From positions 32,001-69,587 of the forward strand of contig NZ_JAVBXR010000004.1 in the NCBI RefSeq assembly GCF_030824455.1: a stretch of 37,587 nt of DNA. The letters run 5' to 3'. Shown piece after piece: positions 1 through 8,594 of the stretch. Positions within the stretch are counted from its first letter, which is position 1. Each line of letters opens with the position of its first letter. The notes under the pieces were generated by a model, which searched no databases, was not told the origin of the DNA, and was given only the letters and a program-made list of their open reading frames with translations. The stretch comes from Desulfobulbus sp. (lineage in GTDB: Bacteria > Desulfobacterota > Desulfobulbia > Desulfobulbales > Desulfobulbaceae). A program made the translations under genes and the position numbers.

Positions 1-2
1 AT

Positions 3-455
3 TCCATCCGGCGGTTATGTGCTTGCCTTGTCGAAGTTCGGTACGGGGAAAACGTGCGGCAACCGGTTCTCAGTAAAATGGGTATTTATGGTGGACCACT
101 CATTTACGATTTCTATCACGATTCGGTCAAAAATAAATTTTTCCTGCGAGTAAATGCGGATTTAGGCTCATTGCTGGATCTTGGTTGGACTTCAATGGAG
201 TGGCGAAAAAGGCTGTGTCTCAAGAGCAGCCTCGCCAAATGGTTGCATGGCCTTTACAGCAGCGCTGACCTTTATCCTCTTAAAATTGCCACGATTTGCC
301 ATATGAGCCGATCCACCTGCAAAGAGTTGTTCAAGTTTCGCCAACAACTCAAGAAAGCCCTCAATGAGTTGGTCGAGATTGGGGCAATCGGATCATGGAC
401 CATAGATGACGAGGATAAGGTCCATGTGTTTCCATGCCAAGAGAGCGTGGCATAG
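3..455 (+). CDS. trfA: TrfA-family plasmid replication initiator, C-terminal part (5' end outside window)
   Basis: The reading frame is open from the first bases of the window, so the gene starts upstream; a GTG at 54 is only an internal codon. The visible 150 residues match the C-terminal part of TrfA-type initiators as I know the family: a YGGPLI segment, then W..R..L followed by LAKWLHGLYSS, then FRQQLKKALNELVEIGAI and a final DKVHVF strand. Such proteins bind iterons as winged-helix monomers and open the plasmid origin. The stop codon lies inside the first copy of a repeat array immediately downstream, as expected if this is its own origin. The family call rests on motif recall, not on a search. 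Confidence 0.72.
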   Translation, partial: SIRRLCACLVEVRYGENVRQPVLSKMGIYGGPLIYDFYHDSVKNKFFLRVNADLGSLLDLGWTSMEWRKRLCLKSSLAKWLHGLYSSADLYPLKIATICHMSRSTCKELFKFRQQLKKALNELVEIGAIGSWTIDDEDKVHVFPCQESVA

Positions 456-627
456 CAGGTAGGGACAACCCTTTAACCCGTGGCGTAGCAGGTAGGAAAG
501 CGTGGCACAGCGGGTAGCAATCCGTGGCGTAGCGGGTAGGAAGGCGTGGCGCAGCAGGTAGATAGACATGGCGTAGCGGGTAGGTGGTGTGGCGTAGCAG
601 GTAGGTAAACCGTGGCATAGCGGGTAG
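446..627 (+). repeat. Iteron array: eight 17-bp direct repeats, about 22-bp period (plasmid origin)
   Basis: Eight direct copies of CGTGGCRYAGCRGGTAG start at 446, 479, 501, 523, 545, 567, 588 and 611. Seven are spaced 21-23 bp apart (two helical turns). The first stands 33 bp (three turns) before the second and overlaps the stop codon of the replication initiator. Copies differ at only a few positions, and copies 6 and 7 have one mismatch at the left edge. Same-face spacing next to a rep gene is the classic iteron arrangement of theta-replicating plasmids. Reverse-strand open frames here, rich in Thr/Tyr/Pro/Leu, are by-products of the repeat. Confidence 0.88.
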
Positions 628-716
628 CGAAATTGGGTCTGACGCTAGCGCTTAATGTCAATAAATCGGTGAGATATCAGCTTGGGTCTGCGGCGGTAAA
701 AGTATTTAAAATATTC
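628..716. other. AT-rich segment after the iterons, possible DNA-unwinding part of the origin
   Basis: After the last iteron there is a second short direct repeat, TTGGGTCTG, at 633-641 and 682-690, and then a run dominated by A and T at about 697-716, ending where the ISL3-type remnant begins. In iteron plasmids an AT-rich unwinding region next to the array is standard. I see no clear DnaA box (TTATCCACA). The function is inferred from position only. Confidence 0.4.
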
Positions 717-1066
717 GGCTCTTCGACGAATCAAGTGGATTTGAGTAAATTCTGTATCGGTGCGGCCAGCAGGTAGATGATGCTGATGAAGGTGTCGTCG
801 TTTCTATATCCTCTGGCCCTGCATTTGGCCGCCTGGAAGATGCCGTTGAGCGCTTCGATTCTGGCGTTGTTGTGCCCCGAGATCCAGCGGGCGCAAATGG
901 CCTCGCGGTGTTTCTCGATTGTTCGCAGGGCCTTGCGGACCGGTTTGAGCAGATCAATGTCGGCGGTCAGTGATCGGGCGACATTGAGAAACGTGGTCAG
1001 CCGCCATTTGGCGCCTCTGACGGTAGGCGCTTGGCGCACCCAGCGGAGCAAATCTATTTTCCATTA
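717..1066 (-). pseudogene. Truncated ISL3-family transposase (C-terminal fragment)
   Basis: On the minus strand about 110 codons stay open from a stop at 1064-1066 to the natural stop at 731-733. They contain the C-terminal end of a DDE transposase of the ISL3 family: WISGHNNARIEALNGIFQAA, then RARGYRN, then IYLLAAP near the end. Only this tail is present, and the catalytic N-terminal two thirds is missing. The bases GGCTCTTCG at 717-725 resemble an ISL3-type terminal repeat, so the element's right end is probably there. The frame has no proper start (only TTG at 1051). It is a dead remnant beside the plasmid origin. Confidence 0.75.
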
Positions 1067-1068
1067 TA

Positions 1069-1104
1069 GGTAATAGTACCCAGACAGCAACAGGTAATAG
1101 TACC
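1069..1104. repeat. Two copies of GGTAATAGTACC bordering the truncated transposase
   Basis: The 12-mer GGTAATAGTACC occurs at 1069-1080 and again at 1093-1104, directly beside the point where the transposase frame breaks off. It may be a leftover of the element that truncated the transposase, or a duplicated terminal sequence. I do not recognise the source. Confidence 0.45.
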
Positions 1105-1186
1105 AGGGTTGATGAATTCGCAAAGAGCTCGACGCAAGGTCACTCCAGCGCAGGCTTCATTCATTAACTCGTTGAAATTACATGAT

Positions 1187-2608
1187 TTATTCCTGAGCCG
1201 CAATGACGGAAACCGATTTTGAATCGACAAACCCCACTTTGTTGTTATCCAATTCTCTCTGACAGTCCCAATCGAAAAAAAGTCTGACGCAGTCAGGGCA
1301 GAGCTGGGAACCCGAGGCGTTTTTGATAATGTCGAGGGCTTTGATGTGGGACACGCCTTTTCTGTAGGACCTGTCACTGGACAGGGCGTCATAGGTGTCG
1401 GCGACCGCCGTCATCCGAGCCCACAGGGGGATGGAAAGCCCCTTCAAACCTTGGGGGTAGCCATTGCCATCCATGCGTTCATGGTGAGAAATCACCACCG
1501 GAAGGACATCGGCAATACTGGGGATTGTTTTTATGATTGAGGCGCCAATGAAGGGATGTTGTTGAATATGTTCGAATTCGTCGTAGCTGAGGCGTCCGGG
1601 TTTCAAGAGCACATTATCCCTTATGCCGATTTTGCCGATATCGTGAAGTCGGCCGGCGACCAGAGCCCGTTCCACATCGTAGGAGGTCCCGCCCGAGTAT
1701 TCCACCAGACCGGCCAGAATAAAAGCGACTCTTTCCGAGTGGCCGCAGGTGTACTTATCGCGGGCTTCCAGCGCTTTCACCAGGCCGGCTATTCCTGCTA
1801 TCATTAATTTCTGTTCACCGGCGAGACGCTCTTTTTCTTTTCGCAGCAGGAGAAACTTGTAGGAAACAATCTTGTTCAAGGTCAACATTACTTGTTCGAC
1901 ATTAAAGGGCTTGACGATGAACGCGGCCGCACCGTACAGCATCATCCGCCGCATATTCTCGGCATCATTTTCAGAACTCATGACCACAAAAGGAATCTCG
2001 GAATAGAGGGGATCGCCATGCAGGATTTCGCAAAGTTCAAGTCCGCTCATTTTGGGCATGTACACATCGGAGAGGATGAGGGCGGGAGGGTTGCTGCGGA
2101 TGATTTCAAGGGCTTGCTCGCCATCTTCTGCCGTTGCTATCCGATACCCTTCCCTGGAAAGTTCATCCTCAAGCAACAGACGCATGGAACTCGAGTCATC
2201 GACGACGAGAATCCGTATTTCTGCTGATTGCTCGGAATATTCTCGAAAGATTTTTTCAATTGCGGGAATAAGCTTGATCATAGCCTCTTTGAGATCAATA
2301 TACGCAAAGACACCGGCAGAATAGCTATTCTTGACATTTCTTTCCGTATCAGCTGATCCCATAAGAATCACGGGAATGTTCATGCACAACGAGTTCTCTC
2401 TTAATAGGGAACAGATGCGGAACTGATACAGAGGCGATTCCTTGAGGATGGCGACTATAAGATCAGGGGCGACACCTTCTGGAATCAACAGACTATCGTC
2501 TACGGTCGACATCTCAAACAGGTCCGCTTTGATCGGCGCCAGGATGCTCTTTATCGTTTCCCGATGGAAAAAGTTGTCACAAATAATTAATATGCTGATT
2601 TTTTTCAT
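1187..2608 (-). CDS. Response regulator with two REC domains and an HD-GYP output domain (putative c-di-GMP phosphodiesterase)
   Basis: A protein of 473 residues. The ATG at 2608 is chosen because GAGG lies five bases upstream; an open frame extends a further 42 codons but looks like spacer. Residues 4-120 form a degenerate receiver with no aspartate at the phosphorylation position. Residues 132-245 are a normal receiver with Asp181 in SDVYMPKMSG. The HD-GYP domain follows: HD at 322-323 (LHDIGKIGIRD) and GYP at 383-385 within HHERMDGNGYP. HD-GYP enzymes hydrolyse cyclic di-GMP. It follows cheB of cluster 1 on the same strand after 270 bp, so it may be co-transcribed or have its own promoter. 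The chemotaxis kinase may phosphorylate it (inference). Confidence 0.9.
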   Translation of the reverse strand: MKKISILIICDNFFHRETIKSILAPIKADLFEMSTVDDSLLIPEGVAPDLIVAILKESPLYQFRICSLLRENSLCMNIPVILMGSADTERNVKNSYSAGVFAYIDLKEAMIKLIPAIEKIFREYSEQSAEIRILVVDDSSSMRLLLEDELSREGYRIATAEDGEQALEIIRSNPPALILSDVYMPKMSGLELCEILHGDPLYSEIPFVVMSSENDAENMRRMMLYGAAAFIVKPFNVEQVMLTLNKIVSYKFLLLRKEKERLAGEQKLMIAGIAGLVKALEARDKYTCGHSERVAFILAGLVEYSGGTSYDVERALVAGRLHDIGKIGIRDNVLLKPGRLSYDEFEHIQQHPFIGASIIKTIPSIADVLPVVISHHERMDGNGYPQGLKGLSIPLWARMTAVADTYDALSSDRSYRKGVSHIKALDIIKNASGSQLCPDCVRLFFDWDCQRELDNNKVGFVDSKSVSVIAAQE

Positions 2609-2703
2609 ATAAACCTCATGTGCTCGAATTCGAGCTCGAAACCGTGTCGTCAGTGGCTCTGCAATACCTTTCTCGCCGGCCAACAAGTTAGCACTTGCCG
2701 TAG

Positions 2704-2720
2704 GGTGCGCCGTGCGCACC
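2704..2720. repeat. GC-rich palindrome GGTGCGC-cgt-GCGCACC in the cheB / HD-GYP gap
   Basis: Between the cheB stop and the HD-GYP start (2609-2878, no gene) there is a perfect 7-bp inverted repeat with a three-base loop. It has an A-run on its right on the plus strand, hence T's only before the hairpin on the minus strand, so it is not a normal terminator for the minus-strand operon. Palindromes of this GGTGCGC...GCGCACC type recur in many proteobacterial genomes as intergenic repeats (recollection). I see no other structure in the rest of the gap. Confidence 0.5.
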
Positions 2721-2878
2721 GGAAAAAATGCCATCTTGAATGCAAATGCAAATCAGTTTTTATCGCGCCATCGCAAACCTGCGACCGGAGTTCGGGCGGA
2801 TTGGTCCCCGCAGCTCAAGAGGCTACAGTCTCATCAACCTGAACCGTAAGGTTTTCAAGTTCCAACTCCCTCGGTCTC

Positions 2879-3952
2879 TCAGGTACACAAGCGCAGAACC
2901 TCGGGGGCAATCTGCTGTAAGGGCAATATTTTGTGAACCCCTCCATGCTTGATCGCCTCAGCCGGCATGCCAAAGACCACGCAGGTGGCTTCATCCTGGG
3001 CGATGGTCACTGCCCCGCCGTCAAACATTTCCTTCATGCTGCGAGCCCCATCATCGCCCATGCCGGTCATGATCACCCCGACCACGTTCTTTCCCGCATA
3101 CCGGGCGGCGGAACGAAAAAGCACATCCACCGAGGGACGATGCCGGGAGACCAGCGGCCCGTCCTTGACCTCAACATAATACCGGGCGCCGCTACGTTTC
3201 AGCAGCGTGTGGTGATTGCCGGGGGCGATCAAGGCCCGTCCGCGCACCACGGTATCATTATCCTGCGCCTCCTTGACCGTTACCCTGCAGAGGGAATCGA
3301 GCCTCCGGGCAAAGGCGGCGGTGAAATTTTCCGGCATGTGTTGCACAATCACGATCCCCGGCGCATCCTCGGGCAATGATTCCAGAAAAATCCGCAAAGC
3401 CTCGGTGCCGCCGGTGGAGGCGCCGACCACCACCACTTTCTCTGTGGTCTGCAGCATGGCCTTGGAGTTGGGCTTGTCCATGATCACATCGGCGGAATAT
3501 TTGGGCGAGATCTCCTTTAAAGTGCTGCGTGCGGGGCGGACGTGGCCGGGCCGGGTGGCGGCCGCCCCCTTGACCACATCGCAGATCATGATGCGGGATT
3601 CCTCGATGAATTGCTTGGTGCCCATGCGGGGTTTGGTGATGATATCCACGGCCCCGTATTCCATGGCCTTGAGTGCCGATTCGCTCCCTCCGTCGGCAAG
3701 GCTGGAGCACATCACCACTGGTATGGGATGCTGGTTCATGAGTTTTTGCAGGAAGGTCAACCCGTCCATACGCGGCATCTCGATATCCAGCGTAATCACA
3801 TCGGGCACTACGGTCCGCATGCGCTCCGCCGCCAGAAACGGGTCGGCCGCGGCGCCGACCACTTCAATCTCGGGATCGGAATTGAGGATTTCACACAGGG
3901 TCTGCCGGACCAGGGCAGAATCGTCGATCACCAGGACTTTGATTTTGTTCAT
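2879..3952 (-). CDS. cheB: CheB, chemoreceptor glutamate methylesterase / response regulator (cluster 1)
   Basis: A protein of 357 residues. The ATG at 3952 overlaps the cheD stop as ATGA, which decides the start over an ATG 21 bases upstream. An N-terminal receiver (DDS at 10-12, Asp56 in [11 protein letters not shown], Lys108) is followed by a linker and the methylesterase domain with catalytic Ser179 (GASTGG), His205 (QHMP) and Asp301 (GMGDDGA). CheB removes methyl groups from receptor glutamates when phosphorylated by CheA, giving adaptation. The order cheR-cheD-cheB with overlapping codons shows tight co-translation. Confidence 0.97.
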   Translation of the reverse strand: MNKIKVLVIDDSALVRQTLCEILNSDPEIEVVGAAADPFLAAERMRTVVPDVITLDIEMPRMDGLTFLQKLMNQHPIPVVMCSSLADGGSESALKAMEYGAVDIITKPRMGTKQFIEESRIMICDVVKGAAATRPGHVRPARSTLKEISPKYSADVIMDKPNSKAMLQTTEKVVVVGASTGGTEALRIFLESLPEDAPGIVIVQHMPENFTAAFARRLDSLCRVTVKEAQDNDTVVRGRALIAPGNHHTLLKRSGARYYVEVKDGPLVSRHRPSVDVLFRSAARYAGKNVVGVIMTGMGDDGARSMKEMFDGGAVTIAQDEATCVVFGMPAEAIKHGGVHKILPLQQIAPEVLRLCT

Positions 3953-4467
3953 TGCATTATCCCTTGCGTGCAAATACAGGCAATTCCGTTGACCTTGAGT
4001 TTGCGCAGATAGACATCGCCGGTTTTCATCGAAAAAAACATTTTCCGACCCAATGGCCCACCGATATCGGTTTTCGCAATCCGCAGGCCCAACTGCTCCA
4101 GGGTAATTTTTGCCTGGATGACATTCTGTTCGCCCACCGACTTTCTGGTGGCAGTGGAATGGCCGCCGGCCAGGACCTGAGCCCCGCCGAAGAGTTTGAT
4201 CACCAGATCGGAGAGACCGCCATACTCGGTCATCCTGTGGTAAAGATAGCTTACTGCCGTATCCACATAGTGCAAATCGTCGTTTTGCTTAAGATTGTTG
4301 GGCAGCATGGCATGACAGATGGCTCCCACTCCCTTTGCCGGAGAATACATGGTGACCGCTACACATGATCCTAGGACCGTGCTCACCAGGATAGGATCGG
4401 GCGAAACAATGGCCTCGCCGGGTTTAAGGAAGGCGTTGCCATGATGTTCAGCAATGATGTGTTTCAT
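3949..4467 (-). CDS. cheD: CheD, chemoreceptor glutamine deamidase (cluster 1)
   Basis: A protein of 172 residues, usual length for the family. The catalytic cysteine is Cys35 in VLGSCV and the histidine is His52 in [16 protein letters not shown] and the GRK segment near the C-terminus are also typical. CheD deamidates receptor glutamines to glutamates, creating methylation sites, and can interact with CheY/CheC phosphatases in other species. It overlaps both cheR and cheB by ATGA junctions. Cluster 2 in this window has no cheD, so only cluster 1 appears to have this step. Confidence 0.97.
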   Translation of the reverse strand: MKHIIAEHHGNAFLKPGEAIVSPDPILVSTVLGSCVAVTMYSPAKGVGAICHAMLPNNLKQNDDLHYVDTAVSYLYHRMTEYGGLSDLVIKLFGGAQVLAGGHSTATRKSVGEQNVIQAKITLEQLGLRIAKTDIGGPLGRKMFFSMKTGDVYLRKLKVNGIACICTQGIMQ

Positions 4468-5312
4468 GGTTTTTGATACACGGTTGATCCCACAGTGGCA
4501 AAATCGACATCAATGCCGTTGAGCGTCTCGGAATGACCAAGAAAGAGAAAACCGCCGGGCCGAAGCTGCCGGTGGAATTTCCGCATCAGTTCCTGCTGGG
4601 TGGGTTTGTCGAAATAAATAACCACATTGCGACAGAAAATTATGTCCATCTTTTCGGCAATTCCGAGATCGGGATCCATAAAATTAATCCTGCGGAAAGC
4701 GACCTGCGAGCGAAGCTCCGGACAGACCCGAACCAAAGCGCGATGTCGGTCCTTGCTGCGCAGAAGGTAATTTTTCTTGATATTCATGGCGATGCCCGCT
4801 ATCCGCTCCTCAGGGTACACGGCGGTTCTGGCGGTCTCCAGGATTCGGGTGCTGATGTCCGAGGCCAGGATGGAATAGCGAAAGCCGTGGTTCGCGGCCG
4901 CGAATTCGGCCAGGACCATCGCTAGGGTATAGGGCTCCTCGCCGCTCGAGCAGCCGGCGCTCCATATCCGCAGGGGGTGCGAGGGGTGGCTCTTTCGCTG
5001 CTCCAGGAGAGTCGGCACCGCTTTTTGGGTCAGATAGTCAAAGTGGCCTGGTTCGCGGAAGAAGTCGGTCTTGTTGGTGGTGACCACATCGATCAGATGC
5101 ACCAGCTCCGCCTGCCTGCCTTCCGGGCTGAAGACGAAGGCGCCGTAGGCCTCGAAGGTGTCGATGGCCAAAGCCTTGAGGCGCTTCTGCAGTCGCGCCT
5201 CAAGCATGGTTTTTTTGCCGGGCGGCAGCTGGATGCCGACCTGTTCGTAGATAAACGAACTGAACAGGTTGAACTGCTTATCCTTCATTTTTGCAGGTGA
5301 ATAAAGCGTCAT
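4464..5312 (-). CDS. cheR: CheR, chemoreceptor methyltransferase (cluster 1)
   Basis: About 282 residues from the ATG at 5312; a second ATG at 5288 is equally possible because neither has a strong ribosome-binding site. The all-helical N-domain (about 10-90) ends in TTNKTDFFRE, followed by the SAM-binding WSAGCSSGEEPYTLAM (117-132) and the CRNVVIYFD / PGGFLFLGHSE motifs. CheR transfers methyl groups from S-adenosylmethionine to receptor glutamates. It lies 54 bp after the cheW stop and overlaps cheD, so it is part of the same operon. Confidence 0.96.
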   Translation of the reverse strand: MTLYSPAKMKDKQFNLFSSFIYEQVGIQLPPGKKTMLEARLQKRLKALAIDTFEAYGAFVFSPEGRQAELVHLIDVVTTNKTDFFREPGHFDYLTQKAVPTLLEQRKSHPSHPLRIWSAGCSSGEEPYTLAMVLAEFAAANHGFRYSILASDISTRILETARTAVYPEERIAGIAMNIKKNYLLRSKDRHRALVRVCPELRSQVAFRRINFMDPDLGIAEKMDIIFCRNVVIYFDKPTQQELMRKFHRQLRPGGFLFLGHSETLNGIDVDFATVGSTVYQKP

Positions 5313-5366
5313 GCCGCTGCCCGTTTGGTTAGTGGTTGTTGCAATGAGCAAAACCCGCCCGCCCTT

Positions 5367-5855
5367 TCAGGCGGCGGTGTTTCCCTGGAAGTCGGACAGT
5401 TCTTCCGAAGAAAAAACTTTGTCGATATCCAGAATCATGACAAAAGTATTTTCCACCTTACCCATTCCTTTAATAAATTCCGTGTTCAGCTTGGCGCCCA
5501 ACTGGGGGGGCGGCTCGATATGGTCCGGCTCCATCTCGACCACTTCCTGCACCGAGTCCGCCAGAACGCCGAGCACCAGGATTTCCCGGTTGAGATTGAC
5601 CTCAACCACGATGATGCAGGTGTTGACGGTTTGTTCCGTGCATTGCATGCCGAAATTGAGGCGGAGATCAATGACCGGCACCACGCTTCCCCGCAGGTTG
5701 ATGACCCCCCGCATGAAATCAGGGGTCTGCGGAACCTTGGTGATTGAGGTCAGTTCCAAAATCTCCCGGACCTTGGCCACATCAAACGCAAAAATTTCCT
5801 CTGCCAGTTTAAAGGTCAGATATTGTACAGTTTCAGTTATTCCTGCCACACTCAT
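5367..5855 (-). CDS. cheW: CheW, receptor-kinase coupling protein (cluster 1)
   Basis: A protein of 162 residues. The ATG at 5855 is preceded by a strong AAAGGAGG, which rules out the longer frame starting at 5975. The single CheW domain carries PDFMRGVINLRGSVVPVIDL and the later LADSVQEVVE and FVMILDIDKVF strands, a complete two-barrel fold. It couples the receptor encoded just upstream to CheA. The two short cheW-like proteins elsewhere in the window align with it up to about residue 115 and then differ, so this one is the conventional coupler of cluster 1. Confidence 0.96.
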   Translation of the reverse strand: MSVAGITETVQYLTFKLAEEIFAFDVAKVREILELTSITKVPQTPDFMRGVINLRGSVVPVIDLRLNFGMQCTEQTVNTCIIVVEVNLNREILVLGVLADSVQEVVEMEPDHIEPPPQLGAKLNTEFIKGMGKVENTFVMILDIDKVFSSEELSDFQGNTAA

Positions 5856-5882
5856 GGTTTTTCCTCCTTTGGGGGCGGTTGG

Positions 5883-5950
5883 TTTCAGGCTGCAGGGCCC
5901 GGCAGGAAGAACATCCGTTGCCCTGCAGTCTGACAGCTTGCAGCCTGAAT
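5883..5950 (-). other. Intercistronic stem-loop with two alternative pairings between receptor and cheW
   Basis: The segment 5884-5894 is perfectly complementary to 5939-5949 (TTCAGGCTGCA / TGCAGCCTGAA). The same left arm (5886-5897) also pairs with 5921-5932, with one mismatch. The two hairpins are mutually exclusive. There is no T-run, so it is not a plain terminator. It sits between the receptor stop and the cheW ribosome-binding site and may set mRNA processing or the relative yield of receptor and CheW (inference). Confidence 0.5.
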
Positions 5951-8337
5951 CAGAATTTTTCGAATTCCTCGTCAAGACGATCCGCCCCGCCTTTCATGCC
6001 CATTTCAAGATTGATCCCACCCGTGGAGTTCCCCGGTCTGGCGGGTTTGGCCGATGGCGCTTTACGAACCGCGGCGGCTTTCGGCATGGGGACATGCGCA
6101 ATGGCGTGCTGCTTGCCCCCAACCTGTTGCGGAGCGGCAATAACCCGTTTTTGCCGGCCGGTCTCCAGGGTGAAGAAGGCAATGGTCGCTTTGAGCTGTT
6201 CAGCCTGGCTGGAGAGTTCCTCCGTGGTCGAGGCCATCTCTTCAGCAGCGCCCGCGTTTTGCTGAATCACCTGATCCAGTTGCTGGATCGCCTTGTTGAT
6301 CTGGTCGGCGCCGGTATCCTGTTCTTTGCTCGAAGCGTTGATTTCCTGGACCAGTTCCGCAGTCTTCTGGATGTCAGGAAGCATTTTATTGAGCATATCA
6401 CCTGCCTGTTCGGCAATGGCCACGCTGGAGGTGGACAACTGGCTGATCTCGCCGGCCGCGGACTGGCTGCGTTCCGCTAGCTTGCGCACCTCGGAGGCCA
6501 CCACGGCGAACCCTTTGCCGTGCTCGCCGGCCCGCGCTGCCTCAATGGCGGCGTTCAAGGCCAAGAGATTCGTCTGACGGGCAATTTCCTCAATAATGGA
6601 GATCTTGGTTGCGATCTGTTTCATCGCAGCCACGGTCTCTGTCACTGCTCTGCCGCCATCCTTGGCATCCGAAGCGCTCTTGATAGCGATCTTTTCCGTC
6701 TGCATAGCGTTGTCGGTGTTCTGGCGGATATTGGAGGCCATCTGTTCCATACTCGAAGAAACCTCCTCGGCGCTGGCCGCCTGCTCGGTCGCACCCTGGG
6801 ACATCTGCTGCGCGGTGGCGGACATCTCCTGGGAACCGGAGGCCACATTGTCGGCCGCGACCTGCACTTCGGTGACAATCTCTTTCAGCTTGTCGACCAT
6901 GTTTGCTAGAGATTCCATCAACTCATCACTGTCACAACGTTTTTTCAAATCAACCATCAGGTTGCCCTGCGCCACCTGTTTTGCATTGCCGGTGATACTG
7001 TTGGTGGCCTCGATCAGCACATTGAGATTATTCTTAATCAGGTTGTATTGCCCTTTATAGACATCGGTAATCGTTGGCGGCATATCGCCCTTGGAAACCT
7101 TGGCCACATAATCGGCGGTAACCATGAGCGGATTGACGATGTTGGTGACTGTGTCGTTAACGCCAACCACCAACTTGTTCCAGCCGCCGACAAAGAGGCT
7201 GGCATCGGCGCGTTTGTCGAGTTCGCCATCGGCAGCGCCTTTGATCAAAATATCGGTCTGGGCCAGCAGGTCGCCCATCATCTTGACCACATTATTGAGA
7301 TTGATTTTAATCGCGTTGAAATCGCCGTTGTAGTTGTCGGTAATCGCCGGCGGGATAATCCCTTTGGCAATCTTGTCGACGTAATCGGCGGAAACGTTCA
7401 GCGGGCCGATCACCGCATCCAGGGTGCTGTTGACCCCGGCGACGATCTTCTGAAAATCGCCCTGGTGCTTGGACGCATCGGCACGGATGGCCAGTTTGCC
7501 GTCCACTGCGGCGGTGACCAGCATATTGGTGTCGGCAACCAGGGCCCGAATGGTGTCAACCATTTTTTTCATGGCCGCCATAACGCTGGTGGTGTCGCCC
7601 GGGGTCACGGCAACATCACGGGAGAGATCGCCCATGGCGACCATGTTGGCCACCTCGCCGACCAGCTTCGGATCCCCGCCCAATTGCCGCAGGACGATGC
7701 GGGCGATGATCAAGCCCAGGCCGATGGCCAGAATCACGCCGAGGAGCGACAATATGGACATCACGGTATTGGCGGTTTGGGCGGTGGCGCTGTTTTCTTC
7801 GGAAGTCTTCTTGGCAATCGTAACCTTGCTTTCCATCAATTTCTCAATAGCACTCTGTTCCTCTCGGGCAGCCTTGCCCGCCTCACCTTGCATCACTGCC
7901 GCGACTTCATTGGTTTTGCCTTCCCTGGCTAAAGTCATCATTTTGTCCAGTGCGGCACCGTAGACAACCCGGTTTTTTTTAAGCTCGTCAAAGAGTTTGG
8001 CCCCTTCATCGGTCAGGATGGATTTTTCATAGCTGGTCATGTTCTTCTCAATCGATTCCCGAAGTTCTTTGATCCGGCCGGCAAAATGCTCCTGCTTGTC
8101 CGGAGTGGTCGCATCGATGAAATCGCGGCTATTAACTCGGATCCGCTGGAAACTTATGGCAATCTCGGCCATTTCTCCGAGAGGAACGGTCATTTTTTCA
8201 AACAGTCTGGTATCGGCGACATCAAGGAGCCTGATGTTGTAGATGCCATAGCCGCCAATAATGCCGGCAATAATCGCCACAGTGATAAATCCGAGCAGCA
8301 GTTTTCCTTTCAGAGTCATGTTACTGAACCAAGCCAT
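5950..8337 (-). CDS. Methyl-accepting chemoreceptor with four-helix sensor and poly-HAMP region (cluster 1)
   Basis: A protein of 795 residues. The ATG at 8337 has GGAGG seven bases upstream. A membrane segment (about 12-34), a helical periplasmic sensor of the 4HB type (35-190) and a second membrane segment (192-214) precede a long poly-HAMP stalk. Within it a unit of about 91 residues is repeated (271-361 and 362-445; DADG/ADGEL, RADAS, VSADYV-type motifs). The cytoplasmic hairpin tip is at about 588-611 ([19 protein letters not shown]). The C-terminus ends DEEFEKF, an acidic linker with an aromatic end that could tether CheR/CheB/CheD (inference). It lies between cheA and cheW and is the cluster's own receptor. 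Confidence 0.94.
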   Translation of the reverse strand: MAWFSNMTLKGKLLLGFITVAIIAGIIGGYGIYNIRLLDVADTRLFEKMTVPLGEMAEIAISFQRIRVNSRDFIDATTPDKQEHFAGRIKELRESIEKNMTSYEKSILTDEGAKLFDELKKNRVVYGAALDKMMTLAREGKTNEVAAVMQGEAGKAAREEQSAIEKLMESKVTIAKKTSEENSATAQTANTVMSILSLLGVILAIGLGLIIARIVLRQLGGDPKLVGEVANMVAMGDLSRDVAVTPGDTTSVMAAMKKMVDTIRALVADTNMLVTAAVDGKLAIRADASKHQGDFQKIVAGVNSTLDAVIGPLNVSADYVDKIAKGIIPPAITDNYNGDFNAIKINLNNVVKMMGDLLAQTDILIKGAADGELDKRADASLFVGGWNKLVVGVNDTVTNIVNPLMVTADYVAKVSKGDMPPTITDVYKGQYNLIKNNLNVLIEATNSITGNAKQVAQGNLMVDLKKRCDSDELMESLANMVDKLKEIVTEVQVAADNVASGSQEMSATAQQMSQGATEQAASAEEVSSSMEQMASNIRQNTDNAMQTEKIAIKSASDAKDGGRAVTETVAAMKQIATKISIIEEIARQTNLLALNAAIEAARAGEHGKGFAVVASEVRKLAERSQSAAGEISQLSTSSVAIAEQAGDMLNKMLPDIQKTAELVQEINASSKEQDTGADQINKAIQQLDQVIQQNAGAAEEMASTTEELSSQAEQLKATIAFFTLETGRQKRVIAAPQQVGGKQHAIAHVPMPKAAAVRKAPSAKPARPGNSTGGINLEMGMKGGADRLDEEFEKF

Positions 8338-8594
8338 CTTAATTCCTCCAGAATGTTGGTGACTTAAAAATAATAGAACGAACACGTTGGGTTCCGTCCA
8401 TTGTCTGATGTTCACGACCTTGTGAATCAACTCTGGTCATCATTAAGGCCCCCCGTATTTTTCCTTCCCTGAATCCAGCATTGCTCATCCCCCTTGTGTG
8501 TTGAGTTGCGGTTTTTGTGGGTATCAACTCTGTTTGATTTTTCATTCGATCCATTCAGCAAAATTCGGGAGCAGCCGAGTCCCGGTTGCCTGCC

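Noticed and set aside
446..627. CRISPR-like repeat array
   Set aside because: The gaps between repeats are only about 4-6 bases (16 in one case), too short for spacers; no cas genes; position beside a rep gene fits iterons.
361..661. Minus-strand ORFs of repeated Thr-Tyr-Pro-Leu-Arg-His units
   Set aside because: They are the iteron array read on the other strand; composition follows the 22-bp repeat and there is no ribosome-binding site.
1054..1392. 112-codon minus-strand ORF overlapping the end of the HD-GYP gene
   Set aside because: It is an alternate frame of the well-supported HD-GYP coding region and repeats no known motif.
2704..2720. Palindrome considered as a terminator of cheB
   Set aside because: On the minus strand the T-run precedes the hairpin instead of following it.
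8339..8554. Small minus-strand ORF between cheA and the receptor
   Set aside because: No recognisable protein, poor ribosome-binding sites for its possible starts, and it overlaps the ribosome-binding site of the receptor; treated as leader sequence.
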